Origin: Alphaproteobacteria bacterium
GTDB taxonomy: Bacteria; Pseudomonadota; Alphaproteobacteria; Rhodobacterales; Rhodobacteraceae
Reading direction: 5' to 3'
DNA length: 11,709 nucleotides
NCBI GenBank assembly: GCA_030425945.1
Contig: JAUHZL010000047.1
Location: forward strand, 1-11,709
Position numbers and translations under genes: made by a program. The notes below the pieces were generated by a model. It saw nothing but the letters and a program-made list of their open reading frames with translations. It ran no database searches and had not been told where the DNA came from. This document shows positions 6,506 through 11,709 of the stretch, in pieces. Position 1 is the stretch's first letter. Every line of letters starts with the position of its first letter.

Positions 6506-6547
6506 GCCCCCGCCGCTTTGCGAAAGCGCGGGGGCTTCGCTATCTTT
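6506..6547 (+). terminator. Intrinsic terminator of aspS
   Basis: GCCCCCGC (6506-6513) pairs fully with GCGGGGGC (6528-6535). After one bulged C (6514) the stem continues with GCTTT (6515-6519) against AAAGC (6523-6527) around a 3-base loop, 13 base pairs in total. A broken T-rich tail (TTCGCTATCTTT, 6536-6547) follows. This is the clearest terminator in the window. Confidence 0.75.
6518..6546 (+). promoter_or_regulatory. Candidate promoter of the DUF1800-DUF1501 operon
   Basis: TTGCGA (6518-6523) and TATCTT (6541-6546) are separated by exactly 17 bases, each matching four of six consensus positions. The -35 lies in the loop of the aspS terminator and the -10 in its T-rich tail. A start near 6553 would give a leader of about 19 bases. 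It is moderately supported, and no better promoter is visible before the gene. Confidence 0.4.
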
Positions 6548-6571
6548 GGGCCGTAGTCACCAGGTCCCGCG

Positions 6572-7939
6572 ATGCCCGCCGATCCCCTCACGCTTGCCAT
6601 CCGCTTCGGCTACGGGCTGTCGCCGCTCCATCCGCCGCCCGCCGATGCGGACGCGCTGATGGCGGCGCTGAACGGGCCGGACCGGATCGCCCGGCAATAC
6701 CGCCAGCCGCCGAGCCCGCTGGCCCTGTCGCGCGTGGCGGTGCAGTTGCAGGCCAAGCGCGCGATGAACCGGGACGAGACCGAGGCCAACCGCCGCGCCC
6801 TGCGCGCCGCGAACCGGCAACTGGCCGAGGACTATGACGATGCCCGCCGCGCCCTGATGGCCCGCGCCGCGCTGTCGCCCGACCCGTTCCGCGAGCGTCT
6901 GGCGGCGTTCTGGACCGACCATTTCACGGTTCACCTGCCCGGCGGGCGCTGGCGCTCGGTCGTGCCCGCCTATGTCGAAAGCGCGATCCGCCCCTTCGTC
7001 GCGGGTCGCTTCGCCGGCATGCTGCGCGCGGTGGTCACCCATCCCGCGATGCTGGTCTACCTCGACCAGTTCCAGTCGGTCGGGCCGCAGTCACGCACCG
7101 GGCGGCAGAGCGGGCGCGGCCTGAACGAGAACCTCGCCCGTGAACTGATGGAGCTGCACACGCTCGGTGTGGACGGCGGGTATACGCAGGACGACGTCCG
7201 CGAACTGGCCGAGTTGCTGACCGGCCTGTCGATCTCGGACGAGGGCTTCGCCTTCAAGCCGCAACTGGCCGAGCCGGGACCGGAGGTGGTGCTGGGCCGG
7301 CGCTACGGCGGGGCCGAGCCTGCCCGCCTCGACGAGGTGCTGGCGGCGGTCGACGACCTCGCGCGGCACCCGGCTACCGCGGCGCACCTCGCGCGCAAGC
7401 TGGCGGTGCATTTCGTGTCGGACACGCCCGATCCCGATCTCGTCGCGGCGCTCGCGGCCCGCTGGCGCGAGACCGACGGCGATCTTGCCGCCGTGGCCGA
7501 GCGGCTGGTCACCCATCCTGCCAGTGCCGCGCCCCTCGGGGCCAAGGCCAAGCGCCCGCAGGAGTTCCTGCTGTCGGCCCTGCGCGCCCTCGGGCCGGTG
7601 CCGCGCGCCCTGACCGGGATGGGCCGCCGGACCCTCGACGGAGTGTTCTCGACGCCGCTTCGGGCGATGGGGCAGGCCTGGCCGGAAGCGCCGGGTCCCG
7701 ATGGCTGGCCCGAGGAGGCCGGCTCCTGGATCACGCCGCAGGGGCTGGCGGCCCGGATCACCTGGGCGATGGCCGCGCCGCGCGTGGTGCGGCCCGACCT
7801 GCCCGATCCGCGCGACTTCGTCGAGACCGCGCTGGGCCCGCTGGCCGGACGCGAAACCCGCTTTGCCGCGCGCGCCGCCGAAACCGGCTGGGAGGGGGTG
7901 GGCCTCGTGCTCGCCTCGCCCGAGTTCAACCGCCGCTGA
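6572..7939 (+). CDS. DUF1800 family protein
   Basis: A 455-residue member of DUF1800, a family of unknown biochemical function. The signature region is LNENLARELMELHTLGVDGG (184-203), followed by YTQDDVRELAELLTG; FWTDHF (113-118) is another family hallmark. A charged, probably helical stretch covers about residues 60-100. Many DUF1800 proteins are predicted to be exported, but no signal peptide is seen here. An in-frame TAG at 6554-6556 rules out a longer N-terminus, so the ATG at 6572 (weak AGG at 6562-6564) is the likely start. Its stop overlaps the ribosome binding site of the DUF1501 gene, with the next ATG 10 bases on. DUF1800 and DUF1501 genes are paired in many bacteria, so the products probably act together. 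Confidence 0.9.
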   Translation: MPADPLTLAIRFGYGLSPLHPPPADADALMAALNGPDRIARQYRQPPSPLALSRVAVQLQAKRAMNRDETEANRRALRAANRQLAEDYDDARRALMARAALSPDPFRERLAAFWTDHFTVHLPGGRWRSVVPAYVESAIRPFVAGRFAGMLRAVVTHPAMLVYLDQFQSVGPQSRTGRQSGRGLNENLARELMELHTLGVDGGYTQDDVRELAELLTGLSISDEGFAFKPQLAEPGPEVVLGRRYGGAEPARLDEVLAAVDDLARHPATAAHLARKLAVHFVSDTPDPDLVAALAARWRETDGDLAAVAERLVTHPASAAPLGAKAKRPQEFLLSALRALGPVPRALTGMGRRTLDGVFSTPLRAMGQAWPEAPGPDGWPEEAGSWITPQGLAARITWAMAAPRVVRPDLPDPRDFVETALGPLAGRETRFAARAAETGWEGVGLVLASPEFNRR

Positions 7940-7949
7940 GGGAGAGACC

Positions 7950-9170
7950 ATGCAACCGACGCGCCGGACGATGCTGAAGGGGCTGGGGGCCATCGGCTGC
8001 TCGCTGGCCGCGCATCCGCTGACGACGACGATGACCTTCGCCGCGGCGCCGGGCGAGAACCGGCTGGTGGTGCTGATCCTGCGCGGCGCGATGGACGGGA
8101 TCGGCACGCTGCAGCCGGTGGCGGACCCGGCCTATGCGCGCCTGCGCCCCGAGCTGTCGCGCGCCTCGCCCGGGGCCGACCTGACGCAGGGCTTCGCGCT
8201 GCACCCGCGCCTCGACCCGCTGCGCCCGCTCTGGGCGGCGGGCGAGCTGGCGTTCGTGCCCGCCGTCTCGACCCCCTACCGCGACCAGCGCAGCCATTTC
8301 GACGGGCAGGACATGCTGGAGGCGGGCACGGGCCGCGACGTGCCGGTGGGCGCGGTGCGCGGCGGCTGGCTGAACCGGATGCTGGGCGTGGTGCCCGGCG
8401 TGACCGCCGAGACCGCCTTTGCCATCGGCCGCGACACGCCGCTGATCCTGACCGGGGATCAGCCGATATCGAGCTGGTCGCCCGCGACGCGGCTCGACCT
8501 GTCGCCGCAGGCCCGGCTGCTGCTGGAGCGGCTCTACGAGGCCGATCCGCTGTTCCATGCCGCCGCCTTCGAGGCGCTGGAGCTGGCCGAAAGCCTCGGC
8601 CGGTCCGAGGAGGTGGACAGTTTCGGCGAGATGATGCGGATGACCCGCGACGCGCAGGCCGAGGAGCGGGCCGCCGAAGGCGCGCGCGCGCTGGCGAGCT
8701 TCGCCGCCGCCCGCCTGCGCGAGGAGACGCGCATCGCCAGCTTCTCGCTGACCGGGTGGGACACGCACCGCGGCCAGCGCAGCGCGCTCGACCAGGCCTT
8801 GCGGCGGCTGTCGGACTCGATCCTGACCCTGCGCGACGAGCTGGGACCGCTCTGGGGCAAGACGGCCGTTCTCGCCGTCACCGAGTTCGGGCGCACGGCG
8901 GCCGAGAACGGCACCGGCGGCACCGACCACGGCACCGGCGGGCTGATGCTGCTGGTGGGCGGCGCGGTGCGGGGCGGGCGGCTCTTCGGCGGCTGGCCCG
9001 GGCTGGACGAGAGCGCGCTCTACGACCGGCGCGACCTGATGCCGCTCGACGACGTGCGGCGCTACGCAGCCTGGGTGCTGCGCGGCCTCTACGGGATCGA
9101 GGCGGGCACGCTCGGCTCGGTCGTGTTTCCGGGGCTCGACCTCGGCGACGATCCGGGCGTGCTGGTCTGA
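7950..9170 (+). CDS. DUF1501 family protein with Tat signal
   Basis: A 406-residue protein of the DUF1501 family, which is thought to have an alkaline phosphatase/sulfatase-like fold; no activity is established. The N-terminus carries a twin-arginine signal: TRRTMLK (residues 4-10), a weakly hydrophobic stretch to about 30, and a likely cleavage site after AAA (31-33). It should therefore be exported folded to the periplasm. Family motifs are RGAMDG (45-50), SHFDGQDMLE (115-124), GWDTH (269-273), TEFGRT (311-316) and TDHG (325-328), whose Asp and His residues could bind metal. Cys17 lies in AIGC, a poor lipobox, so a lipoprotein is unlikely. GAGGGAGAG (7938-7946) gives strong initiation at the ATG at 7950. 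It is the second gene of the operon and ends 3 bases from a convergent small gene. Confidence 0.9.
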   Translation: MQPTRRTMLKGLGAIGCSLAAHPLTTTMTFAAAPGENRLVVLILRGAMDGIGTLQPVADPAYARLRPELSRASPGADLTQGFALHPRLDPLRPLWAAGELAFVPAVSTPYRDQRSHFDGQDMLEAGTGRDVPVGAVRGGWLNRMLGVVPGVTAETAFAIGRDTPLILTGDQPISSWSPATRLDLSPQARLLLERLYEADPLFHAAAFEALELAESLGRSEEVDSFGEMMRMTRDAQAEERAAEGARALASFAAARLREETRIASFSLTGWDTHRGQRSALDQALRRLSDSILTLRDELGPLWGKTAVLAVTEFGRTAAENGTGGTDHGTGGLMLLVGGAVRGGRLFGGWPGLDESALYDRRDLMPLDDVRRYAAWVLRGLYGIEAGTLGSVVFPGLDLGDDPGVLV

Positions 9171-9173
9171 TCC

Positions 9174-9338
9174 TCAGTCCGAGGCGACCGCGGTGACGGC
9201 GGTGCGGGCGGTGGCTCCGCTCTGGAAGCCGATGAAACCCAGTCCCAGCCCCAGCAGGGTCGCCGAGAGCAGGAGGAACGTCGCGCCCGAGCCGCCGCTG
9301 GCAGAGCGGCGCGCGGGCTTGGCAGCGCGTTTGGCCAT
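9174..9338 (-). CDS. Small single-span membrane protein, 54 residues, function unknown
   Basis: An open frame of 54 residues, starting MAKRAAKPARRSASGGSG. The first 12 residues carry several Lys and Arg, a Gly/Ser linker follows, then one hydrophobic helix (about residues 20-38, TFLLLSATLLGLGLGFIGF) and a polar Thr/Ala-rich tail ending in Asp. The positive-inside rule predicts a cytoplasmic N-terminus and an outside C-terminus. AAAGGA (complement of 9351-9356) is 12 bases from the ATG, a little far. The basic N-terminus, clean helix and tight tail-to-tail fit with DUF1501 (3-base gap) argue for a real gene. I do not recognise a family, and no function should be assumed. Confidence 0.65.
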   Translation of the reverse strand: MAKRAAKPARRSASGGSGATFLLLSATLLGLGLGFIGFQSGATARTAVTAVASD

Positions 9339-9360
9339 GTGTTCTGGTCGTCCTTTGGCA

Positions 9361-9431
9361 GCGCCCCCTCCCCATCGGGGGCCGATGTCCCGGGTATGCC
9401 GCGCAAAGGCGGCGGAATTCGGGAGGGGCGC
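9361..9431. repeat. Imperfect inverted repeat in a divergent intergenic region
   Basis: GCGCCCCCTCCC (9361-9372) and GGGAGGGGCGC (9421-9431) are complementary except for one extra C, with 48 bases between them. They lie in the 190-base gap between the 54-residue gene and the acetyltransferase gene. A shorter dyad, CATCG with CGATG, sits inside at about 9373-9387. This may be an extended hairpin, a regulatory dyad, or chance in GC-rich DNA. Confidence 0.35.
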
Positions 9432-9478
9432 GGGTGGTTTTCGGGCGTCGCGCGGGCACTGCGGCCCGGATGCGGCGA

Positions 9479-9507
9479 TTGCCCCGGCGCGCTGGCGGTT
9501 CTAGTCT
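9479..9507 (+). promoter_or_regulatory. Candidate promoter of the GNAT gene
   Basis: TTGCCC (9479-9484) and TAGTCT (9502-9507) are spaced by 17 bases. The start would be near 9514, so the ribosome binding site AAGGAG (9515-9520) would lie at the very 5' end of the message. The match is weak and offered only as the best candidate. Confidence 0.3.
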
Positions 9508-9528
9508 GGCGTGCAAGGAGTTGACGCC

Positions 9529-10251
9529 ATGACAGAGCCCCGCCCGCTCGGGTCCCCGGTCCCGAACTGGACCCCGCCGCCCCGGCCGTCCCGCACGCCG
9601 ATGACGGGGCGCACCGTCACGCTGGAACCGCTCGAGGCCGAGCGCCACGCGGCCGAGCTGTTCCGCGCGAATGTCGAGAGCGACGCGATCTGGGATTACC
9701 TGCCCTACGGGCCGTTCCACTCGGCGGCGACCTATCACAAGTGGGTCCGCTCGGTGACCGAGGGCGCCGACGATCCGCTGTTCTTCGCCTTCCGCGAGCA
9801 TGGCACGGGGCGCGCGCTGGGCGTGGCAAGCTACCTGCGCATCACGCCGGAGGCGGGCAGCATCGAGGTCGGCCACATCAACTTCTCCCCCGCGCTGCAG
9901 GGCACGGTCGCCGCGACCGAGGGGCTGTACCTGATGGCGGACTGGGCCTTCCGCGCCGGGTACCGCCGGTTCGAATGGAAATGCGACGCGCTGAACCTGC
10001 CGTCGCGGCGAGCGGCGCAGCGGCTCGGGTTCTCCTACGAGGGGGTGTTCCGGCAGGCCGCTGTGGTCAAGGGGCGTAACCGCGACACGGCGTGGTTCGC
10101 GATGATCGACCGCGAGTGGCCCGCGCTGAAATCGGCCTATGCCGCGTGGCTGCGTCCGGCCAATTTCGATGCGGCAGGCCGGCAGATCGAACGTCTGTCG
10201 GACATGACCCGCCTCGTGCTGCATTCCCGGGACCCGGCGATTTCCCTCTGA
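9529..10251 (+). CDS. GNAT family N-acetyltransferase (RimJ/RimL-like)
   Basis: A 240-residue protein with an Acetyltransf_3 (RimJ/RimL-type) GNAT domain, about residues 26-195. It should transfer acetyl from acetyl-CoA to an amine; the substrate is unknown. The acetyl-CoA pyrophosphate loop corresponds to LQGTVAATE (123-131), after the strand EVGHINFS. The typical C-terminal segment is ALNLPSRRAAQRLGFSYEGV (154-173). Residues 1-25 are a Pro-rich, probably disordered leader and the last 35 or so form an added tail. An in-frame GTG exists at 9511, but the ATG at 9529 has a good AAGGAG (9515-9520) 8 bases upstream and is preferred. It converges on the response regulator, with 9 bases between the stops. 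Confidence 0.88.
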   Translation: MTEPRPLGSPVPNWTPPPRPSRTPMTGRTVTLEPLEAERHAAELFRANVESDAIWDYLPYGPFHSAATYHKWVRSVTEGADDPLFFAFREHGTGRALGVASYLRITPEAGSIEVGHINFSPALQGTVAATEGLYLMADWAFRAGYRRFEWKCDALNLPSRRAAQRLGFSYEGVFRQAAVVKGRNRDTAWFAMIDREWPALKSAYAAWLRPANFDAAGRQIERLSDMTRLVLHSRDPAISL

Positions 10252-10260
10252 CGGCACCGC

Positions 10261-10980
10261 TCAGACGGCTGCGCGCCCGAGATGGGTCAGGCGCGCGCTG
10301 AGCAGCGGGGCCAGGTCGCCCGGCGCCCGCTCGCCGTCGCGGCCCAGCCGCGCGGCGATCTCGGCCAGCGGCCCATCCTCGGCGGCGCGGGCGACACCGC
10401 GCAGGAATTGCCCGACATAACCCGGGGCGCTGTCGCCCGGCGCGCTGAGCAGCGCCTGCGCCCGCATCAGGTCGTCGCGCAGCGCCAGCGGGTCGGGGTG
10501 CACCCGCACGTCGGGCAGGCCGACCGGGCCCTGCGGCCGCATGGTGTCGGGCAGGGCCTGAAGGATCGCCTGCTGGAACCCGGCGAGGTGGCGCAGCGGC
10601 TTGGCAAGGAACCCCTGCGCGCCCGCGTCGCGCGCGGCGGCCTCGCGCTCGGGATCGCCGCTGAGGGCGAGGAGGGCGGGAACCCGCGGCACGCCGCGCG
10701 CCAGTTGGCGGATCAGGTCGGTGCCGTCGCCGTCGGGCAGGCCCAGGTCGACGATCACGACGTGGGGCAGGCCCGCGGCCAGGTGCCGGTGCGCCGCGGC
10801 CAGCGAGTCGGCCCGGCGCAGCCGCGCGCCGCTGCGCTGGCAGAGCAGGCGCAGGGCTTCCGAGGCGAAGCGGCTGTCCTCGACCAGCAGCAGGCGCAGC
10901 CCCAGCAGCGGGCGCACCGGGTCGAGGCGTTTCGGCAGGCTCGGCGGCAGGGGCAGGGCGAAGGGGGCGGGGTCGGTCAT
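10261..10980 (-). CDS. Response regulator with receiver domain and helical, non-DNA-binding C-terminus
   Basis: A 239-residue protein. Residues about 28-145 are a CheY-like receiver: acidic pair Glu34-Asp35 (LLVEDS), phosphoacceptor Asp78 (VIVDLGLPDGDG), switch Ser107 (ALSGD) and Lys127 (LAKPL). All are present, so it should be phosphorylatable. Residues 1-27 are a Pro-rich leader. The last 90 or so residues look mostly alpha-helical, with no helix-turn-helix, GGDEF, EAL or catalytic motif. They contain no His in a phosphotransfer setting, so this is not a working Hpt domain. The output is probably a protein contact. No histidine kinase is adjacent. GGAGA (complement of 10986-10990) is 5 bases from the ATG at 10980. 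It is divergent from the epimerase gene and convergent with the GNAT gene. Confidence 0.85.
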   Translation of the reverse strand: MTDPAPFALPLPPSLPKRLDPVRPLLGLRLLLVEDSRFASEALRLLCQRSGARLRRADSLAAAHRHLAAGLPHVVIVDLGLPDGDGTDLIRQLARGVPRVPALLALSGDPEREAAARDAGAQGFLAKPLRHLAGFQQAILQALPDTMRPQGPVGLPDVRVHPDPLALRDDLMRAQALLSAPGDSAPGYVGQFLRGVARAAEDGPLAEIAARLGRDGERAPGDLAPLLSARLTHLGRAAV

Positions 10981-11034
10981 GGCAGTCTCCGTTCTGGCGG
11001 GCGCATCCTGCCGCCGATCCTGAGGACCGCGTGG

Positions 11035-11050
11035 TGAAGGGCGGGTTAAC
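11035..11050. promoter_or_regulatory. CtrA-like binding site upstream of the response regulator
   Basis: TGAA-N7-TTAAC (11035-11038 and 11046-11050) matches the alphaproteobacterial CtrA consensus TTAA-N7-TTAAC with one mismatch. It lies 55 bases upstream of the response regulator ATG on one side and 18 bases before the epimerase -35 on the other, so it could serve either gene. TTAA is rare in such GC-rich DNA, which adds some weight. Confidence 0.4.
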
Positions 11051-11067
11051 GCCGCAGGCCCTGCCCC

Positions 11068-11096
11068 TTGTCGCGGGGCGGGGCGCGGACCATAAC
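11068..11096 (+). promoter_or_regulatory. Candidate promoter of the epimerase operon
   Basis: TTGTCG (11068-11073) and CATAAC (11091-11096) are separated by 17 bases, each matching four of six consensus positions. A start near 11103 gives a leader of about 20 bases containing the ribosome binding site. Confidence 0.5.
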
Positions 11097-11114
11097 CGGG
11101 AAAACCATTTCCGG
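11096..11114 (+). other. Small hairpin touching the epimerase ribosome binding site
   Basis: CCGG-G-AAA (11096-11103) can pair with TTTCCGG (11108-11114), leaving one bulged G and a 4-base loop. The 3' arm contains the first two bases of the Shine-Dalgarno GGAGGA (11113-11118). If transcription starts at or before 11096 the fold could reduce initiation; with a start near 11103 most of the 5' arm would be absent. It could equally be a DNA dyad at the promoter. Confidence 0.3.
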
Positions 11115-11122
11115 AGGACACC

Positions 11123-11527
11123 ATGATCGGACGCCTGAACCACGTCGCCATTGCCGTGCCCGACCTCGAGGCCGCTGCCGCGCAGTACCGCGACACGCTC
11201 GGCGCCAAGGTCAACCCGCCGCAGGACGAGCCGGATCACGGCGTCACGGTGGTCTTCATCGAACTGCCGAACACCAAGATCGAGTTGCTGTACCCGCTGG
11301 GGGACGAGTCGCCGATCAAGGGCTTCCTCGAGAAGAACCCCTCGGGCGGCATCCACCACATCTGCTACGAGGTCGAGGACATCCTCGCCGCCCGCGACCA
11401 GCTGCGCGCCGCCGGGGCCCGCGTTCTGGGCAGCGGCGAGCCGAAGATCGGCGCGCATGGCAAGCCCGTGCTGTTCCTCCACCCGAAGGATTTCACCGGC
11501 ACCCTCGTCGAACTGGAACAGGTGTAA
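11123..11527 (+). CDS. mce: Methylmalonyl-CoA / ethylmalonyl-CoA epimerase
   Basis: A 134-residue vicinal oxygen chelate (VOC, glyoxalase-fold) protein of normal length. It interconverts the 2R and 2S forms of methylmalonyl-CoA. In Rhodobacter the same enzyme also acts on ethylmalonyl-CoA, serving propionyl-CoA use and the ethylmalonyl-CoA route of acetate assimilation. Two beta-alpha-beta-beta-beta modules are visible, starting at LNHVAIAVPD (residues 5-14) and GGIHHICYEV (75-84). Likely metal ligands are His7, Glu54 (TKIELLYP), a His of the HH pair at 78-79, and Glu130 (LVELEQ). The ATG at 11123 has a strong GGAGGA (11113-11118) close upstream. A DUF1467 gene starts 5 bases after the stop, so the two are probably one operon. 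Confidence 0.93.
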   Translation: MIGRLNHVAIAVPDLEAAAAQYRDTLGAKVNPPQDEPDHGVTVVFIELPNTKIELLYPLGDESPIKGFLEKNPSGGIHHICYEVEDILAARDQLRAAGARVLGSGEPKIGAHGKPVLFLHPKDFTGTLVELEQV

Positions 11528-11532
11528 GCGCG

Positions 11533-11709
11533 ATGCAGGTCACTTCGGCGCTCGTCCTCTTTGCCGTCATCTGGTTCATGGTGCTGTTCATCGCCCTGCC
11601 GATCGGTCTGCGCACGCAGGGCGACGAGGGCGAGCGGCTGCTCGGCACCTCCGGCGGCTCGCCCGCGCATCTCGATCTCAAGCGCAAGCTGCTCTGGGTC
11701 ACCGGCATT
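11533..11709 (+). CDS. DUF1467 family membrane protein (partial, cut by window end)
   Basis: The first 59 residues are present and the frame is open to the last base. A hydrophobic segment, ALVLFAVIWFMVLFIALPIG (residues 6-25), is followed by LRTQGDEGE and by KRKLLWVTGI, where a second span would begin. This order is characteristic of DUF1467, a short two-span protein found next to the epimerase gene in many alphaproteobacteria; function unknown. The ATG at 11533 lies 5 bases after the epimerase stop and has only a weak AGG (11520-11522), which suggests translation coupled to the upstream gene. Confidence 0.85.
   Translation, partial: MQVTSALVLFAVIWFMVLFIALPIGLRTQGDEGERLLGTSGGSPAHLDLKRKLLWVTGI

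Noticed and set aside
3229..6600. A continuous minus-strand open frame of more than 1100 codons spanning cfa and the reverse of aspS
   Set aside because: The cfa part is real only from the ATG at 4455. The remainder is the antisense of aspS, kept open by GC-rich codon bias; it has low-complexity composition and no recognisable domain.
9511..9528. GTG at 9511 as the start of the GNAT protein
   Set aside because: It would place the ribosome binding site AAGGAG inside the coding sequence and has no site of its own upstream; the ATG at 9529 has ideal spacing.
10067..11482. A long minus-strand frame overlapping the response regulator, the GNAT end and the epimerase
   Set aside because: It lies in a different frame from the response regulator, is Arg/Pro/Ala-rich with no domain, and runs through three well-supported genes.
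1..11709. CRISPR arrays, tRNA or rRNA genes, insertion sequences, attachment sites
   Set aside because: No regularly spaced direct repeats, cloverleaf structures, rRNA motifs, transposase-like proteins or terminal repeats were seen on either strand.

Overview
The window looks like a GC-rich chromosomal segment from a phototrophic alphaproteobacterium of the Rhodobacter/Roseobacter group (Rhodobacteraceae or Paracoccaceae). The main reasons are the adjacent bacteriochlorophyll genes bchE and bchJ behind PpsR/CrtJ and FnrL-type operator sites, an alphaproteobacterial-type aspartyl-tRNA synthetase, a DUF1467 protein next to the acyl-CoA epimerase, and the strong GC third-position bias. I see no rRNA, tRNA, CRISPR array, insertion sequence or phage gene. 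Gene density is high and no gap between genes exceeds about 220 bases.

Left part (1-960). The window opens with the first 14 codons of carB on the minus strand. Divergent from it is an EmrE-like small multidrug-resistance transporter, with a 9-bp inverted repeat over its candidate promoter. A 64-residue Flp-pilin-like peptide follows. The 106 bases after that form a dense control region: two TGTC-N10-GACA palindromes (PpsR/CrtJ type) and, between and overlapping them, an FNR-type box TTGAT-N4-GTCAA.

Photosynthesis unit (961-3224). bchE is the oxygen-independent, cobalamin-linked radical SAM Mg-protoporphyrin IX monomethyl ester cyclase. bchJ is a V4R-domain protein historically called 4-vinyl reductase. 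They overlap by 4 bases and form an operon. The control sites predict repression in oxygen and light and activation under oxygen limitation, which suits an oxygen-sensitive enzyme. No other photosynthesis gene is in the window; cfa follows in the opposite orientation where bchG is usual in Rhodobacter.

Middle part (3229-9338). cfa (cyclopropane fatty acid synthase, minus) and aspS (plus) are divergent. aspS ends in a strong hairpin terminator that seems to contain the -35 element of the next promoter. That promoter would serve a DUF1800-DUF1501 gene pair in which only the DUF1501 protein has a (Tat-type) export signal. A 54-residue single-span membrane peptide on the minus strand abuts the end of DUF1501.

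Right part (9529-11709). A RimJ/RimL-type GNAT acetyltransferase (plus) converges on a response regulator with a non-DNA-binding helical C-terminus (minus). A CtrA-like site lies upstream of the regulator. Divergent from it is the methylmalonyl/ethylmalonyl-CoA epimerase gene, followed after 5 bases by the start of a DUF1467 membrane protein cut by the window edge. Three tail-to-tail gene pairs are separated by only 3-9 bases with no intrinsic terminator between them.

I found no whole new multi-gene system. The best leads are the composite bchEJ operator, the relocated bchEJ unit, the DUF1800/DUF1501 export asymmetry and the unexplained small membrane proteins.
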